Assembly (NCBI RefSeq): GCF_900176035.1
Contig: NZ_FWWT01000022.1
Span: 62,001 to 126,000, forward strand
Direction of reading: 5' to 3'
DNA: 64,000 bases
Source of the DNA: Desulfonispora thiosulfatigenes DSM 11270
GTDB taxonomy: Bacteria > Bacillota > Peptococcia > Peptococcales > Desulfonisporaceae
Within the stretch, counting starts at the first letter, position 1. Every line of letters starts with the position of its first letter. The position numbers and the translations under genes were made by a program. Under the pieces are notes generated by a model. The model did no database searches. It was not told where the DNA came from and saw nothing but the letters and a program-made list of their open reading frames with translations. Positions 44,239 through 53,372 of this stretch are shown here, piece after piece.

Positions 44239-45725
44239 GTTTTCCAATTTTAACAAGCATCTTATTAGCACCTATCATTGGAGTATTATTAATCCTCTTT
44301 GTACCAGAAAGAGAAGATAAAATAATAAAAATTATAGCAGCTATTACTACAGGTATATCAGTTATTTTATCTTTAGTTGCTTTTATAGGTTATGATAAAG
44401 GATTGGGTGGAATTCAGTTTGTAGAAAATATTCCTTGGGTAGAGGCACTTGGCATTAATTATGCTCTTGGAGTGGATGGGATTAGTTTACCACTGATTCT
44501 TTTAACAGCTATTGTAATATTTGCCGGTGTGTTTTCTTCTTGGGATATGCATCATAGAGTAAAAGAATTCTTTGTGTTTTTACTTGCTTTAGTAGCAGGA
44601 GTATTTGGTGTGTTTTTAACAACTGATTTATTCTTTTTCTACCTATTTTTTGAAATTGCAGTAATTCCAATGTATATTTTAATTGGAGTTTGGGGTAGTA
44701 CTCGTAAAGAGTATGCAGCTATGAAATTAACTATTTATTTATTAGTAGGTAGTGCTTTAATGTTAATAGGTATTATTGCTATATACCTCTATAGTGGTTT
44801 AATGAGTTTTGATATCTTAACATTAACTAATGTTCAATACGATGCTAGTTTCCAAAAGTTTGCCTTTTTCTTGATGATGATCGGATTTGGATTTTTGGTT
44901 CCTATGTGGCCTTTTCATACTTGGTCTCCAGACGGTCACGTTGCAGCACCAACAGCTGTAAGTATGCTGCACGCAGGAGTTTTAATGAAGCTTGGAGGCT
45001 ATGGATTAATTAGAGTAGGGATTTTCATGTTCCCTGAAGGTGCTCAGTTTTGGTCGCCTGTACTAGCAATGCTTTGTATTATTAACGTAGTTTATGGTGC
45101 TTTTGCTGCAATGGCACAAAAAGACTTAAAGTTTGTTATTGGGTATTCAAGCGTTAGTCATATGGGTTATGTTTTATTAGGTATAGCTTCATTAAATACC
45201 TTAAGTATTAATGGTGCAGTAGCACAAATGTTTGCTCATGGTATAATGACAGCTTTATTCTTTTCTCTTATCGGTAATATTTATCATAAGGCTCATACTA
45301 GAGAAATTAAAGACTTTGGTGGCTTAGCTCATCAAATGCCTAGAGCATCAGTCGCTTTTTTAATTGCGAGTTTAGCTTCATTAGGTTTACCAGGTTTAAT
45401 TAACTTTATAGCCGAGTATTCAGTATTCGTAGGTACTTATCCAGTTTATAGTGTGTTAGCTGTTTTAGCTATTTCTGGTATAGTTATCACTGCTGTGTAT
45501 GTATTAAGAGTTTATCGTAATGTATTTAATGGTCCGCGCAATCCAAAATGGGATCATATTAAAGATATTAAGGGTGTAGAGTTATTCCCAGTTGTATTAC
45601 TTTGTGGAGTATTAATTACTTTAGGTGTCTTTCCATCTTTACTAATGGATTTAATAAACAATGGGGTAGATGCTTTAGTTAAGACTTATTTAGCAGGAAT
45701 TAAAGTAGGAGGTGGGATACTATAA
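44235..45725 (+). CDS. nuoM: NADH-quinone oxidoreductase-type subunit M
   Basis: A second antiporter-like pump subunit of 496 residues with about 14 helices. The FYLFFEIAVIPMYILIG and WPFHTWSPDGHVAAPTAVSMLHAGVLMKLG segments (core HTWSPD near 228) are diagnostic. The stop overlaps the nuoN start. Confidence 0.97.
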   Translation: MSFPILTSILLAPIIGVLLILFVPEREDKIIKIIAAITTGISVILSLVAFIGYDKGLGGIQFVENIPWVEALGINYALGVDGISLPLILLTAIVIFAGVFSSWDMHHRVKEFFVFLLALVAGVFGVFLTTDLFFFYLFFEIAVIPMYILIGVWGSTRKEYAAMKLTIYLLVGSALMLIGIIAIYLYSGLMSFDILTLTNVQYDASFQKFAFFLMMIGFGFLVPMWPFHTWSPDGHVAAPTAVSMLHAGVLMKLGGYGLIRVGIFMFPEGAQFWSPVLAMLCIINVVYGAFAAMAQKDLKFVIGYSSVSHMGYVLLGIASLNTLSINGAVAQMFAHGIMTALFFSLIGNIYHKAHTREIKDFGGLAHQMPRASVAFLIASLASLGLPGLINFIAEYSVFVGTYPVYSVLAVLAISGIVITAVYVLRVYRNVFNGPRNPKWDHIKDIKGVELFPVVLLCGVLITLGVFPSLLMDLINNGVDALVKTYLAGIKVGGGIL

Positions 45726-47164
45726 TGGACATTAACTTTTCATTAATTCTACCTGAACTACTTATAGCAGGTTTAGCTTTTTTAATTATGATAATATCAC
45801 TCTTGGTTCCTAAAGATCAAAAGAAAGGTTTAGGGTATTTATCAGTATTTGGTTTATTAGTTATAACCTTTATTCTTTATAAAATGATCGGAGTAGATGA
45901 TTCAGTCTTTAATGGGATGCTTATCATTGATCCTTTTGGAACCTATTTTAAAATATTAATAGTGTTGTCATCAGCGCTGACAATTTTACTAGGAACAGAG
46001 TATATAACAAAGTTTGTAAATGAAAATTATGGTGAATTTTGCTTTTTAACTTTATTTGCAACTTTAGGCATGATGATCCTAGTATCAGCTGGAGATTTTA
46101 TAACTCTTTATGTTGCCTTGGAATTAATGACTTTAGCTTTCATTATTTTAGTCGGCTTTGGTAAAAATATTTTTAGGTCTTCAGAGGCGGGTATTAAGTA
46201 TTTATTATTAAGTGCTTTATCATCAGCTATTCTCTTATATGGGTTAACACTTGTTTATGGTGTAACTAAAACAACTTTTATACACAATATTGTTCATTAT
46301 GCATTATCTGAAGGAATAAGTAATCCTGCAGTCTTATTAGGTATGGTATTTATTTTAACTGGATTCTTGTTTAAAGTTTCCGCAGTTCCTTTTCATATGT
46401 GGACACCAGATGTGTATGAAGGAGCACCAACTCCGATAACCGCTTTATTATCAGTAGCTTCTAAAGGAGCAGCTTTTGGAGTATTTATTAGAGTATTTTT
46501 ACACGGTTTTACTATTCATGCTCCTTTATGGATGCCAATAATTATAACAATAGCAGTAATTACGATTCTTTTAGGTAACTTTGTGGCAATTCCTCAAACT
46601 AATATCAAAAGATTATTAGCTTTTTCAGGGGTTGCACAAGCTGGTTATATTTTACTTGGTTTAGTTGCTTATTCAACCTTTGGGGTAGCTTCTATATTGT
46701 TTTATACAATGATGTATGTATTTAGTAATATGGGTGCTTTTGGGGTAATTTTAGCCTTTTCACAAGCTGGTGGTGGAGATGAAATTTCAGATTATAACGG
46801 AATGTGGAAAAGGTCTCCTTTTTTAGCAGCAGTTATGCTTATGAGTTTATTATCGCTTGCTGGTATACCACCATTAATTGGTTTTGTAGGTAAGTTTAAA
46901 TTATTTACAGCTATTATTGCTGCCGGTTATATGTGGCTTGCATTCCTTGCGATAGGAATGAGCATGGTTTCTGTTTATTACTATTTATTAGTAGCAAAGG
47001 CTATGTACTTAAATGATCCAAAACCTGAAAATGACACAAAAATCAAGGTACCATTTGGTATGCAGGCTTCACTATTTATTATAATGATCTTAACTTTAGT
47101 ACTAGGTGTATATCCAACACCTTTAACAAACTTAGCAATCAAAGTTGCTCAAACATTTTTCTAA
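45725..47164 (+). CDS. nuoN: NADH-quinone oxidoreductase-type subunit N
   Basis: The third antiporter-like pump subunit, 479 residues, with LYVALELMTLAFIILVGF and VPFHMWTPDVYEGAPTP (core HMWTPDVY near 222). It ends the operon and is followed at once by a strong terminator. The set A, B, C, D, H, I, J, K, L, M, N makes a complete membrane and connecting part without the NADH module. Confidence 0.97.
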   Translation: MDINFSLILPELLIAGLAFLIMIISLLVPKDQKKGLGYLSVFGLLVITFILYKMIGVDDSVFNGMLIIDPFGTYFKILIVLSSALTILLGTEYITKFVNENYGEFCFLTLFATLGMMILVSAGDFITLYVALELMTLAFIILVGFGKNIFRSSEAGIKYLLLSALSSAILLYGLTLVYGVTKTTFIHNIVHYALSEGISNPAVLLGMVFILTGFLFKVSAVPFHMWTPDVYEGAPTPITALLSVASKGAAFGVFIRVFLHGFTIHAPLWMPIIITIAVITILLGNFVAIPQTNIKRLLAFSGVAQAGYILLGLVAYSTFGVASILFYTMMYVFSNMGAFGVILAFSQAGGGDEISDYNGMWKRSPFLAAVMLMSLLSLAGIPPLIGFVGKFKLFTAIIAAGYMWLAFLAIGMSMVSVYYYLLVAKAMYLNDPKPENDTKIKVPFGMQASLFIIMILTLVLGVYPTPLTNLAIKVAQTFF

Positions 47165-47194
47165 AAAATAACCCCAGATGGGGTTATTTTTTTA
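47165..47194 (+). terminator. Intrinsic terminator of the nuo operon
   Basis: AAAATAACCCC and GGGGTTATTTT form an 11-bp stem with a four-base loop, followed by more T residues. Confidence 0.92.
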
Positions 47195-47290
47195 TTAAAA
47201 AGGAGTATATTTCAAGAATGTAGAATACTAATTATAAATATAATTTATATACCTTTAAGTAGTAATAGTAAAGGGAAAAGGGGGATCTAT

Positions 47291-48205
47291 GTGGATAAAA
47301 ATTTAAAGTTAGGTGCTTTATCTATCTTAATGGCAGGCTCTTTATGGGGCTTTCTAGGACTTACTTGTAAGACTTTAACTAGCTATGGTTTAACTTCATT
47401 TGATGTATCTTTTTTCCGGATATTTGTAGGAGCGTTATTTTTACTTTTGTATATGGTAATAAAAGATATTAAATTACTTAGAATTGATCGCAAAGGATTA
47501 ATTTTCACTGCTATAGCTGGTCTTGTGAGTCAAAGCCTTGCTAATGGTTTTTATTTTGCTTCCATTGAAAGAACTAGCATTACAACAGCTGTAATTTTAC
47601 TTTATACAGCCCCTATTTTTACGAATATCATTTCTAAGTTTATATATCAGGAGGTTTTTACTAAATTAAAAGTAGTTGCAGTTATTTTATGTTTTTCAGG
47701 AGTGTTTTTAACAGCTACAGGTGGAGACTTAAATACCTTAAAGCTTAATTTTTTAGGATTATTAATCGGTTTAGCTTCTGGTTTAACATTTGGTTTAATG
47801 CCAATTTTAAATAAATTTATTTTAGAAAAGTATAATCCTTGGACTATTCTATTTTATAGTTTTTTATGGGGTAGTTTCTTTATATTGTTATTAGCTCGTC
47901 CACTTAAAATATTTTCTCTTAATTTAGATTTTAAATTTTGGTTTGCATTAGTATTTTTAGGCTTGGTTTTAGCTGTTATTGGCTATGGATTATATTTAAA
48001 AGGTTTAAAGTTTGGCGTAGAACCTTCAAAAGCTACTATTATAAGTACTGTGGAAATTGTAGTATCAGTAATTGTAGCCTACTTTGTATTTAAAGAAAGT
48101 ATAAATATATATAATATTCTTGGTATTTTAATGGTAGCTGCATCTGTAATTTTAATTCAGGAAAGGAAAATTATAGGGGATAAACAGAAGGTTTTAGCAA
48201 AGTAA
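47291..48205 (+). CDS. EamA/DMT-family transporter
   Basis: A 304-residue membrane protein with ten helices in two EamA halves. The first begins ILMAGSLWGFLGL, and the repeat begins near 153 with LGLLIGLASGLTFGLM. DMT carriers export or import amino acids, nucleosides or other metabolites; the substrate cannot be read from the sequence. GTG start behind AAGGGGGAT. It stands alone between the nuo operon and yraN. Confidence 0.88.
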   Translation: MDKNLKLGALSILMAGSLWGFLGLTCKTLTSYGLTSFDVSFFRIFVGALFLLLYMVIKDIKLLRIDRKGLIFTAIAGLVSQSLANGFYFASIERTSITTAVILLYTAPIFTNIISKFIYQEVFTKLKVVAVILCFSGVFLTATGGDLNTLKLNFLGLLIGLASGLTFGLMPILNKFILEKYNPWTILFYSFLWGSFFILLLARPLKIFSLNLDFKFWFALVFLGLVLAVIGYGLYLKGLKFGVEPSKATIISTVEIVVSVIVAYFVFKESINIYNILGILMVAASVILIQERKIIGDKQKVLAK

Positions 48206-48261
48206 TTAGTAATCCCTCGACTAGGATATACTTATAATAAACACAAAAATAGGATGATTTT

Positions 48262-48612
48262 ATGAAGAAAAGTTTAGGAATGAAAGGTGAGTTAATAGCT
48301 ATTCAGGAACTTGAAAAAAGAGGTTATAAAATTTTAGCAAGAAACTTTAGTTGTAAAATTGGAGAAATTGACATAATAGCTAAAGAAAATGAAACTTTAG
48401 TGTTTATTGAGGTTAGGTCAAGGAATAAGGATGATTTTGGACTACCCCAAGAAACAATTAATTATAAAAAACAATCAAAAGTTAGAAAGGTAGCAGAGTA
48501 CTTTTTAGTAAAGAATAATCTACAGAATGTAGAGTGTAGATTTGATGCGGTGGGTATAGTTTGGAACACAGAAAAGAAAATAAAGGTTATGTTAAATAAA
48601 GATGCATTTTAA
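48262..48612 (+). CDS. YraN/UPF0102 family putative endonuclease-fold protein
   Basis: A 116-residue protein with the restriction-endonuclease-like core GEIDIIAKENETLVFIEVRSR (key D-x9-E-V-K-like residues, here E-V-R). The family lies near rnhB, comM and dprA in many bacteria, which is the case here if the nuo insertion is ignored. The role is unknown; a link to DNA or recombination is inferred from neighbours. Confidence 0.88.
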   Translation: MKKSLGMKGELIAIQELEKRGYKILARNFSCKIGEIDIIAKENETLVFIEVRSRNKDDFGLPQETINYKKQSKVRKVAEYFLVKNNLQNVECRFDAVGIVWNTEKKIKVMLNKDAF

Positions 48613-48780
48613 ATATCTATAAATGATATGCTCTCCTTATAGTAGACAGTTAAAATAATATAACTGTTTTACTATTAGGGAGTTTTATTATTATGGAAAT
48701 TATTAAATTATATTTACTGGAATTGGTATAACTGTAGCTTAAAGTGGAAATAATTTAAATAAAAACAAAAGGATAATAAA

Positions 48781-49943
48781 ATGAATAATTTATCAAATTG
48801 TATTTATTTAAAAAATTCCAGAGTTTATGTTTCGCGCAATAACGATAATTGGTATAGAGTAGTCTTATCATATGATAGTGATCATCCCGAAGCCAATTAC
48901 TATCTTGCTAAAGAATTAGAAGGTAAGAAAAGGTACAGTAAAGCTTATGAACACTATAAATTAGCTTATGCTGGAGGTTATGCTTCGGCTATATCGGGTT
49001 TAAATCGGTTAAAAGAACTTAAGCAACATAAAATTAACCCAGAGCAATCAGATTTAAAACATAACTCTTCCTTAGCCTTGATCTTGTTTTTATTACTACT
49101 CTTATTAATTGGAAGCATAATTACTTATTACATATTTAATCCTATTATGCAAAGAGAAAATCTCAAAGTTTTTAATCTTAAAGAAGTAGAACAGGTAGTT
49201 AAAGAAAAAGAGGTATTGCTTCATAATATACCGGTGAGAAGGTATTATGCGCCTACGTTATTTGATAATAATGGATATTATGATTTGAAAGTTGCAAATG
49301 AAAGTAGTATGCAAGATATTTTAGTAACAGCAGATAAGTTTCTAGAAAGTAAAAAAACAAACCAAGATTTAGAAGAAATATCTGTAGTTTTTTATTATGC
49401 GGATACTTTGAGTGAACTAAATAATGAATATGCTATTGCAGAAGTTATTTGGACAAAAGATTATGGAATTAAAGATCTATATCTTTATCCAGACTTTAAA
49501 AAAAAACAAATTTAAGTGATCAAAGTAATTATCAAGATTTATATATTATAAAAGAAGACGAAACTAAAGTAGAAAAGATATCAGATCTGATTATGATTGA
49601 TACCGAAAAGAAAATTTTATCTTATCAAAATGATACTTTAGTAAAATCTTTTCCAGTGGGAGTAGGGCATGAAAAAAGCCAAACTCCTATAGGAACATAT
49701 AAGATTAAAAACAAAATTTTAAACCCTAAATCATATAGATATAATATTCCAAGTGATTCTTACGGTTCAGCCTGGTTAGGATTAACGATACCGGGTTATG
49801 GTATTCATGGAACGAATGAACCTAGTTCAATCGGAAAAAATAAGTCTTTGGGTTGTATAAGAATGCTTAATGAGGATATTTTAGAATTATATAAATATAT
49901 TAAAACTAATACAAAGGTTATAATATTTACACAGGTTAGATGA
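48781..49943 (+). pseudogene. L,D-transpeptidase with tetratrico-like N-part (frameshifted)
   Basis: The first frame has a Sel1/TPR-like stretch (residues 30-80, HPEANYYLAKELEGKKRYSKA in outline), one membrane helix (about 99-121) and an extracytoplasmic region, then ends at TAA 49513 just after an A9 run (49498-49506). The -1 frame continues without a break into a YkuD domain with GIHGTNEPSSIG and the catalytic SLGCIRM cysteine motif. One extra A restores a single chain of about 387 residues. It would cross-link peptidoglycan outside the membrane. Homopolymer miscount, real inactivation or slippage-based expression are all possible. Confidence 0.8.
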
Positions 49944-50045
49944 ACATAAATTAAACCATAATTTCAATCATTTCCCTGGAAATATTTTTAAATTATACAT
50001 ATAAATTGTCAAATTATGCTTTGAATTAAGAGATAAATTAAAAGA

Positions 50046-50095
50046 AAAATACTCCCTAGGTTAAATTTGTATAAATTAACTTAGGGGGTATTTTA
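50046..50095. terminator. Bidirectional terminator between ldt and comM
   Basis: A stem of about 23 bp (50046-50068 with 50073-50095, two wobble pairs) has AAAA and TTTT at its base, so it can end transcription from both converging genes. Confidence 0.88.
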
Positions 50096-50129
50096 ATAAA
50101 CATTTAATTTAAGAAACATGGAGGTTTTT

Positions 50130-51659
50130 TTAACTAATCACTTGCCTATCCAAAGCTCTATATTGGATGGCTTCAGCTAAATGCTCGATAGCTATATTTT
50201 CTTTATTAGAAAGATCAGAAATAGTACGAGCTACCTTTAAAATACGAATATATGCTCTAGCACTTAAACCGAGATTGTTAAAAGCTTGTTTTAATAATCT
50301 TTGCGAACTATCATCTAACTTACAATACATATTAATATCTTCATTAGTCATTTGAGAATTTGTTATAAAATTCTTTTGTTTAAATCTATCTGATTGAATT
50401 TCTCTAGCATTTAAAACTCTTTGTTTTATTATTTCTGATGTTTCTTCTTCAGTTTTAGATTGCAAATCATTAAAACTAACTCTTGGAACTTCAATTTGCA
50501 AATCTATTCGATCAAGTAAAGGTCCAGATATCTTATTACGGTATTTTTGAACTTGGTAAGGAGTGCATGAGCATTCTTTTAAAGAGTCACCATGATAACC
50601 ACAAGGGCATGGATTCATAGCTCCAATTAACATAAAGCTAGCGGGATAAGTTAGTTGAGCTGTTGCCCTAGATAAAGTAACTTTTCCTTCTTCTAAGGGT
50701 TGTCTTAAAGTTTCTAGAACTTCTTTTGAGTATTCAGGTAATTCATCTAAGAACAGAACCCCATGATGACTTAGACTTATTTCTCCTGGTTTAGGAATTC
50801 TACCCCCACCGACAATACTTGATTTAGAAGCTGTATGATGAGGTGCTCTAAAAGATCTTTTGTTAATAATAGGTAAACTTTCGGGTAATAAACCAGAAAT
50901 ACTATATATTTTAGTAACTTCTAGACTTTCATTAATTGAAAGTGAAGGTAAAATACCAGGCAGACAACGAGCTAACATAGTTTTTCCGGATCCCGGGGGA
51001 CCAGACATAACAATATTATGATTTCCAGCTGCTGCTATTTCAAGGGCTCTTTTAGCTTCTTTTTGGGATTTAATATTTTGAAAATTATACTCACATTCTA
51101 AATTTTTATTTAGTATATTTTTTAAATTAAATCCTGATACAGCGCTCATACTTTCTTGATTATTAAGAAACTCCACCACCTCTTTTAGTGATGAAAAACC
51201 ATATGTGCAGGATCCTCCTATAGAAGCTTCGATACTATTTTCTGTTGGAACTATAAATTTGCAATCTAGCGAAGAAATATGTAAGGACATAGGAAGAATT
51301 CCTTTTACTTTTCTTAAATATCCATCAAGGCCTAGTTCACCTACGGCAATTAGCTTCATAGTACTTGAAATACTCAATTGATTTGTTGCTACTAATATTG
51401 CTAAAGCAATTGGTAAATCAAAGATTGGCCCTTCTTTTCTAATATGGGCAGGAGCTAAATTAACAACAATTCGTCTAGGTGGAAAGTTAAAACCAGAATT
51501 TTTTATAGCTGTTCTAACTCTTTCTTTACTTTCTTTAACAGCAGTATCTGGTAATCCAACAATTTCCCAGGCTGGTAATCCTCCTGAAACATCAACTTCA
51601 ATCTCAATATTGAAAACCTCTAAGCCTATAAAACTACAACTTTTTATTTTAGCTAGCAT
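50130..51659 (-). CDS. comM: YifB/ComM family Mg-chelatase-like AAA+ ATPase
   Basis: The N-terminal Lon-protease-like domain (to about 170) precedes an AAA+ module with Walker A GPPGSGKTMLARCLPG near 219 and Walker B VLFLDELPEY, then a C-terminal Mg-chelatase domain. ComM is a hexameric helicase promoting branch migration during natural transformation. The 509 residues are full length. TTAGGAGG precedes the ATG. It faces dprA, another transformation gene, as in many Firmicutes. Confidence 0.93.
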   Translation of the reverse strand: MLAKIKSCSFIGLEVFNIEIEVDVSGGLPAWEIVGLPDTAVKESKERVRTAIKNSGFNFPPRRIVVNLAPAHIRKEGPIFDLPIALAILVATNQLSISSTMKLIAVGELGLDGYLRKVKGILPMSLHISSLDCKFIVPTENSIEASIGGSCTYGFSSLKEVVEFLNNQESMSAVSGFNLKNILNKNLECEYNFQNIKSQKEAKRALEIAAAGNHNIVMSGPPGSGKTMLARCLPGILPSLSINESLEVTKIYSISGLLPESLPIINKRSFRAPHHTASKSSIVGGGRIPKPGEISLSHHGVLFLDELPEYSKEVLETLRQPLEEGKVTLSRATAQLTYPASFMLIGAMNPCPCGYHGDSLKECSCTPYQVQKYRNKISGPLLDRIDLQIEVPRVSFNDLQSKTEEETSEIIKQRVLNAREIQSDRFKQKNFITNSQMTNEDINMYCKLDDSSQRLLKQAFNNLGLSARAYIRILKVARTISDLSNKENIAIEHLAEAIQYRALDRQVIS

Positions 51660-51887
51660 AAAAACCTCCTAATAATAGACGTAGTAATAACTAAAAAAAT
51701 GTTTATCTCTTATTTATTATTAACAACTAAATATTTTAGCTATCATTTTTTTATTAGGAGGCTTCTATTAGTCGAATTGTTAAAGAAAGTTTAAACATGG
51801 ATTAAATTGCTTAAAGGCTTTTTATTGTTTTTATAGAATGTATTTTTAAACTAAAGTAATAACATAATAACAAAGGAGAGTCTAATT

Positions 51888-52094
51888 GTGGCGATAAAGC
51901 TAATATTTGAAGAAGAACGAGTAAAAACAATAAAAAGGGAAATTAGTAAACTTGATACTAAGCAATTATATTTTTTAGAACATTTTTTAAATAAAGAAAA
52001 GAAAGTAAGAAAAGAAAATATTTTCAAAGAATGGATGGATACTTTAGATAACATTTTGGAAAACAAGGAATACCAGAGGAATAATTTAGGATAA
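51888..52094 (+). CDS. Small hypothetical protein
   Basis: A 68-residue, charged, probably helical protein (EEERVKTIKREISKLD...FLEHFLNKEKKVRKE). The GTG start lies eight bases after GGAGAG and a terminator follows, so it looks like a real single gene. I do not recognise a family. Confidence 0.5.
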   Translation: MAIKLIFEEERVKTIKREISKLDTKQLYFLEHFLNKEKKVRKENIFKEWMDTLDNILENKEYQRNNLG

Positions 52095-52141
52095 AAAATT
52101 GCATATTATACATAATATAAGTACTTAAACTTTATATTTAT

Positions 52142-52181
52142 GGCACAAACTAGTAGTAAATAATGTTTGTGTCCTTTTTTT
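52142..52181 (+). terminator. Intrinsic terminator after the 68-residue gene
   Basis: CACAAAC and GTTTGTG form a 7-bp stem with a 14-base loop, followed by CCTTTTTTT. Confidence 0.7.
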
Positions 52182-52267
52182 AGCTATTCTCTAAAAACAC
52201 GAAAAATGATTTAAAGTTGAAAACCATAATTTTCATGTATATAATTATTAAATTAAGGAGTAGTTTA

Positions 52268-53362
52268 ATGAATAAAGATTTTGTGTACTGGTCAATGTTA
52301 CAAAAAATATGGGGAATTAAAGCTAGCAAGATATTATTGAATATTATGCTACAGGTTAGTGGTTATGATTTTTGGCATTTTGATAATAAAACAATAAAAA
52401 ACTACCTACCCAATTTAGATTCTAGCATGGTTCAATTATTTATAACGGAAAGAAAGAAGATGTCTTTTCAAGAAGAATATGAAAAGCTGATGAAACTAAA
52501 CATAAAAATAATTTCTTTTACCTGTGATAATTACCCGAGTAATTTAAAAAACATACATTCACCACCACCTTTGTTATATATACGAGGTAATTTAGTTGAA
52601 AAGAATTTATCTATAGCAATGGTTGGTGCAAGAAAAGCAACTGCTTACGGTAGAAAGGTTGCTAAACAAATAGCTAGTGATTTAAGCAGTGAAAATGTAC
52701 AAATAATTAGTGGTTTAGCCAGAGGGATAGATACATGCTCCCATGAAGGAGCACTTCTAGGTGATGGGGGTACAATTGCAGTGTTAGGAAGTGGACTAGA
52801 TGTTATTTATCCTAGAGAAAATGAACTTTTATTCAATAATATATTAAAAAGTGGAAATGGTGCTATTATTTCAGAATTTCCACTAGGAACTCAACCTTTA
52901 AGGTATCATTTCCCGATGAGAAATAGAATAATTAGTGGAATTTCTCATGGAGTCATTGTTGTCGAAGCCTCAGAAAAAAGTGGTTCTTTGATAACTACTG
53001 AATATGGATTAGAACAGGGAAAGGATATCTTTGCTATACCAGGTCCAATAAACAGCTCTGTATCTAAGGGGTGTCATAAATTGTTAAAAGAGGGAGCAAA
53101 ACTTGTCGACTCCAAATTAGATGTATTAGAAGAATATGGGCAGTTGTGTTTATTTAATTTAAATTCTCAAATGAAAAATGCAGGATTAAGCACTCTCGAA
53201 AATGAAATAGTTACATGTATAAAATCATTACCTTTAACTATGGAAGAAATTTCGGAAATTACTAACATACCTTTAAAAAATTTAATTCCAACAATAAGTA
53301 TTTTAGAGATTAATGGAGTTATACAACAAATAGCTGGTAGAAAATTCATTAGTATAAATTGA
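52268..53362 (+). CDS. dprA: DNA processing protein DprA
   Basis: DprA loads RecA on incoming single-stranded DNA in transformation and is kept in many non-competent bacteria. The Rossmann-like core shows SIAMVGARKAT, ISGLARGIDTCSHEGAL, VLGSGLDVIYPREN, FPMRNRIISG and a C-terminal winged-helix (DML1-like) region after 300. I start at ATG 52268 behind AAGGAG rather than an ATG at 52217. The length of 364 residues is typical. The order dprA-topA-trmFO-hslVU-codY matches Bacillus. Confidence 0.95.
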   Translation: MNKDFVYWSMLQKIWGIKASKILLNIMLQVSGYDFWHFDNKTIKNYLPNLDSSMVQLFITERKKMSFQEEYEKLMKLNIKIISFTCDNYPSNLKNIHSPPPLLYIRGNLVEKNLSIAMVGARKATAYGRKVAKQIASDLSSENVQIISGLARGIDTCSHEGALLGDGGTIAVLGSGLDVIYPRENELLFNNILKSGNGAIISEFPLGTQPLRYHFPMRNRIISGISHGVIVVEASEKSGSLITTEYGLEQGKDIFAIPGPINSSVSKGCHKLLKEGAKLVDSKLDVLEEYGQLCLFNLNSQMKNAGLSTLENEIVTCIKSLPLTMEEISEITNIPLKNLIPTISILEINGVIQQIAGRKFISIN

Positions 53363-53372
53363 GGTGATTTGA

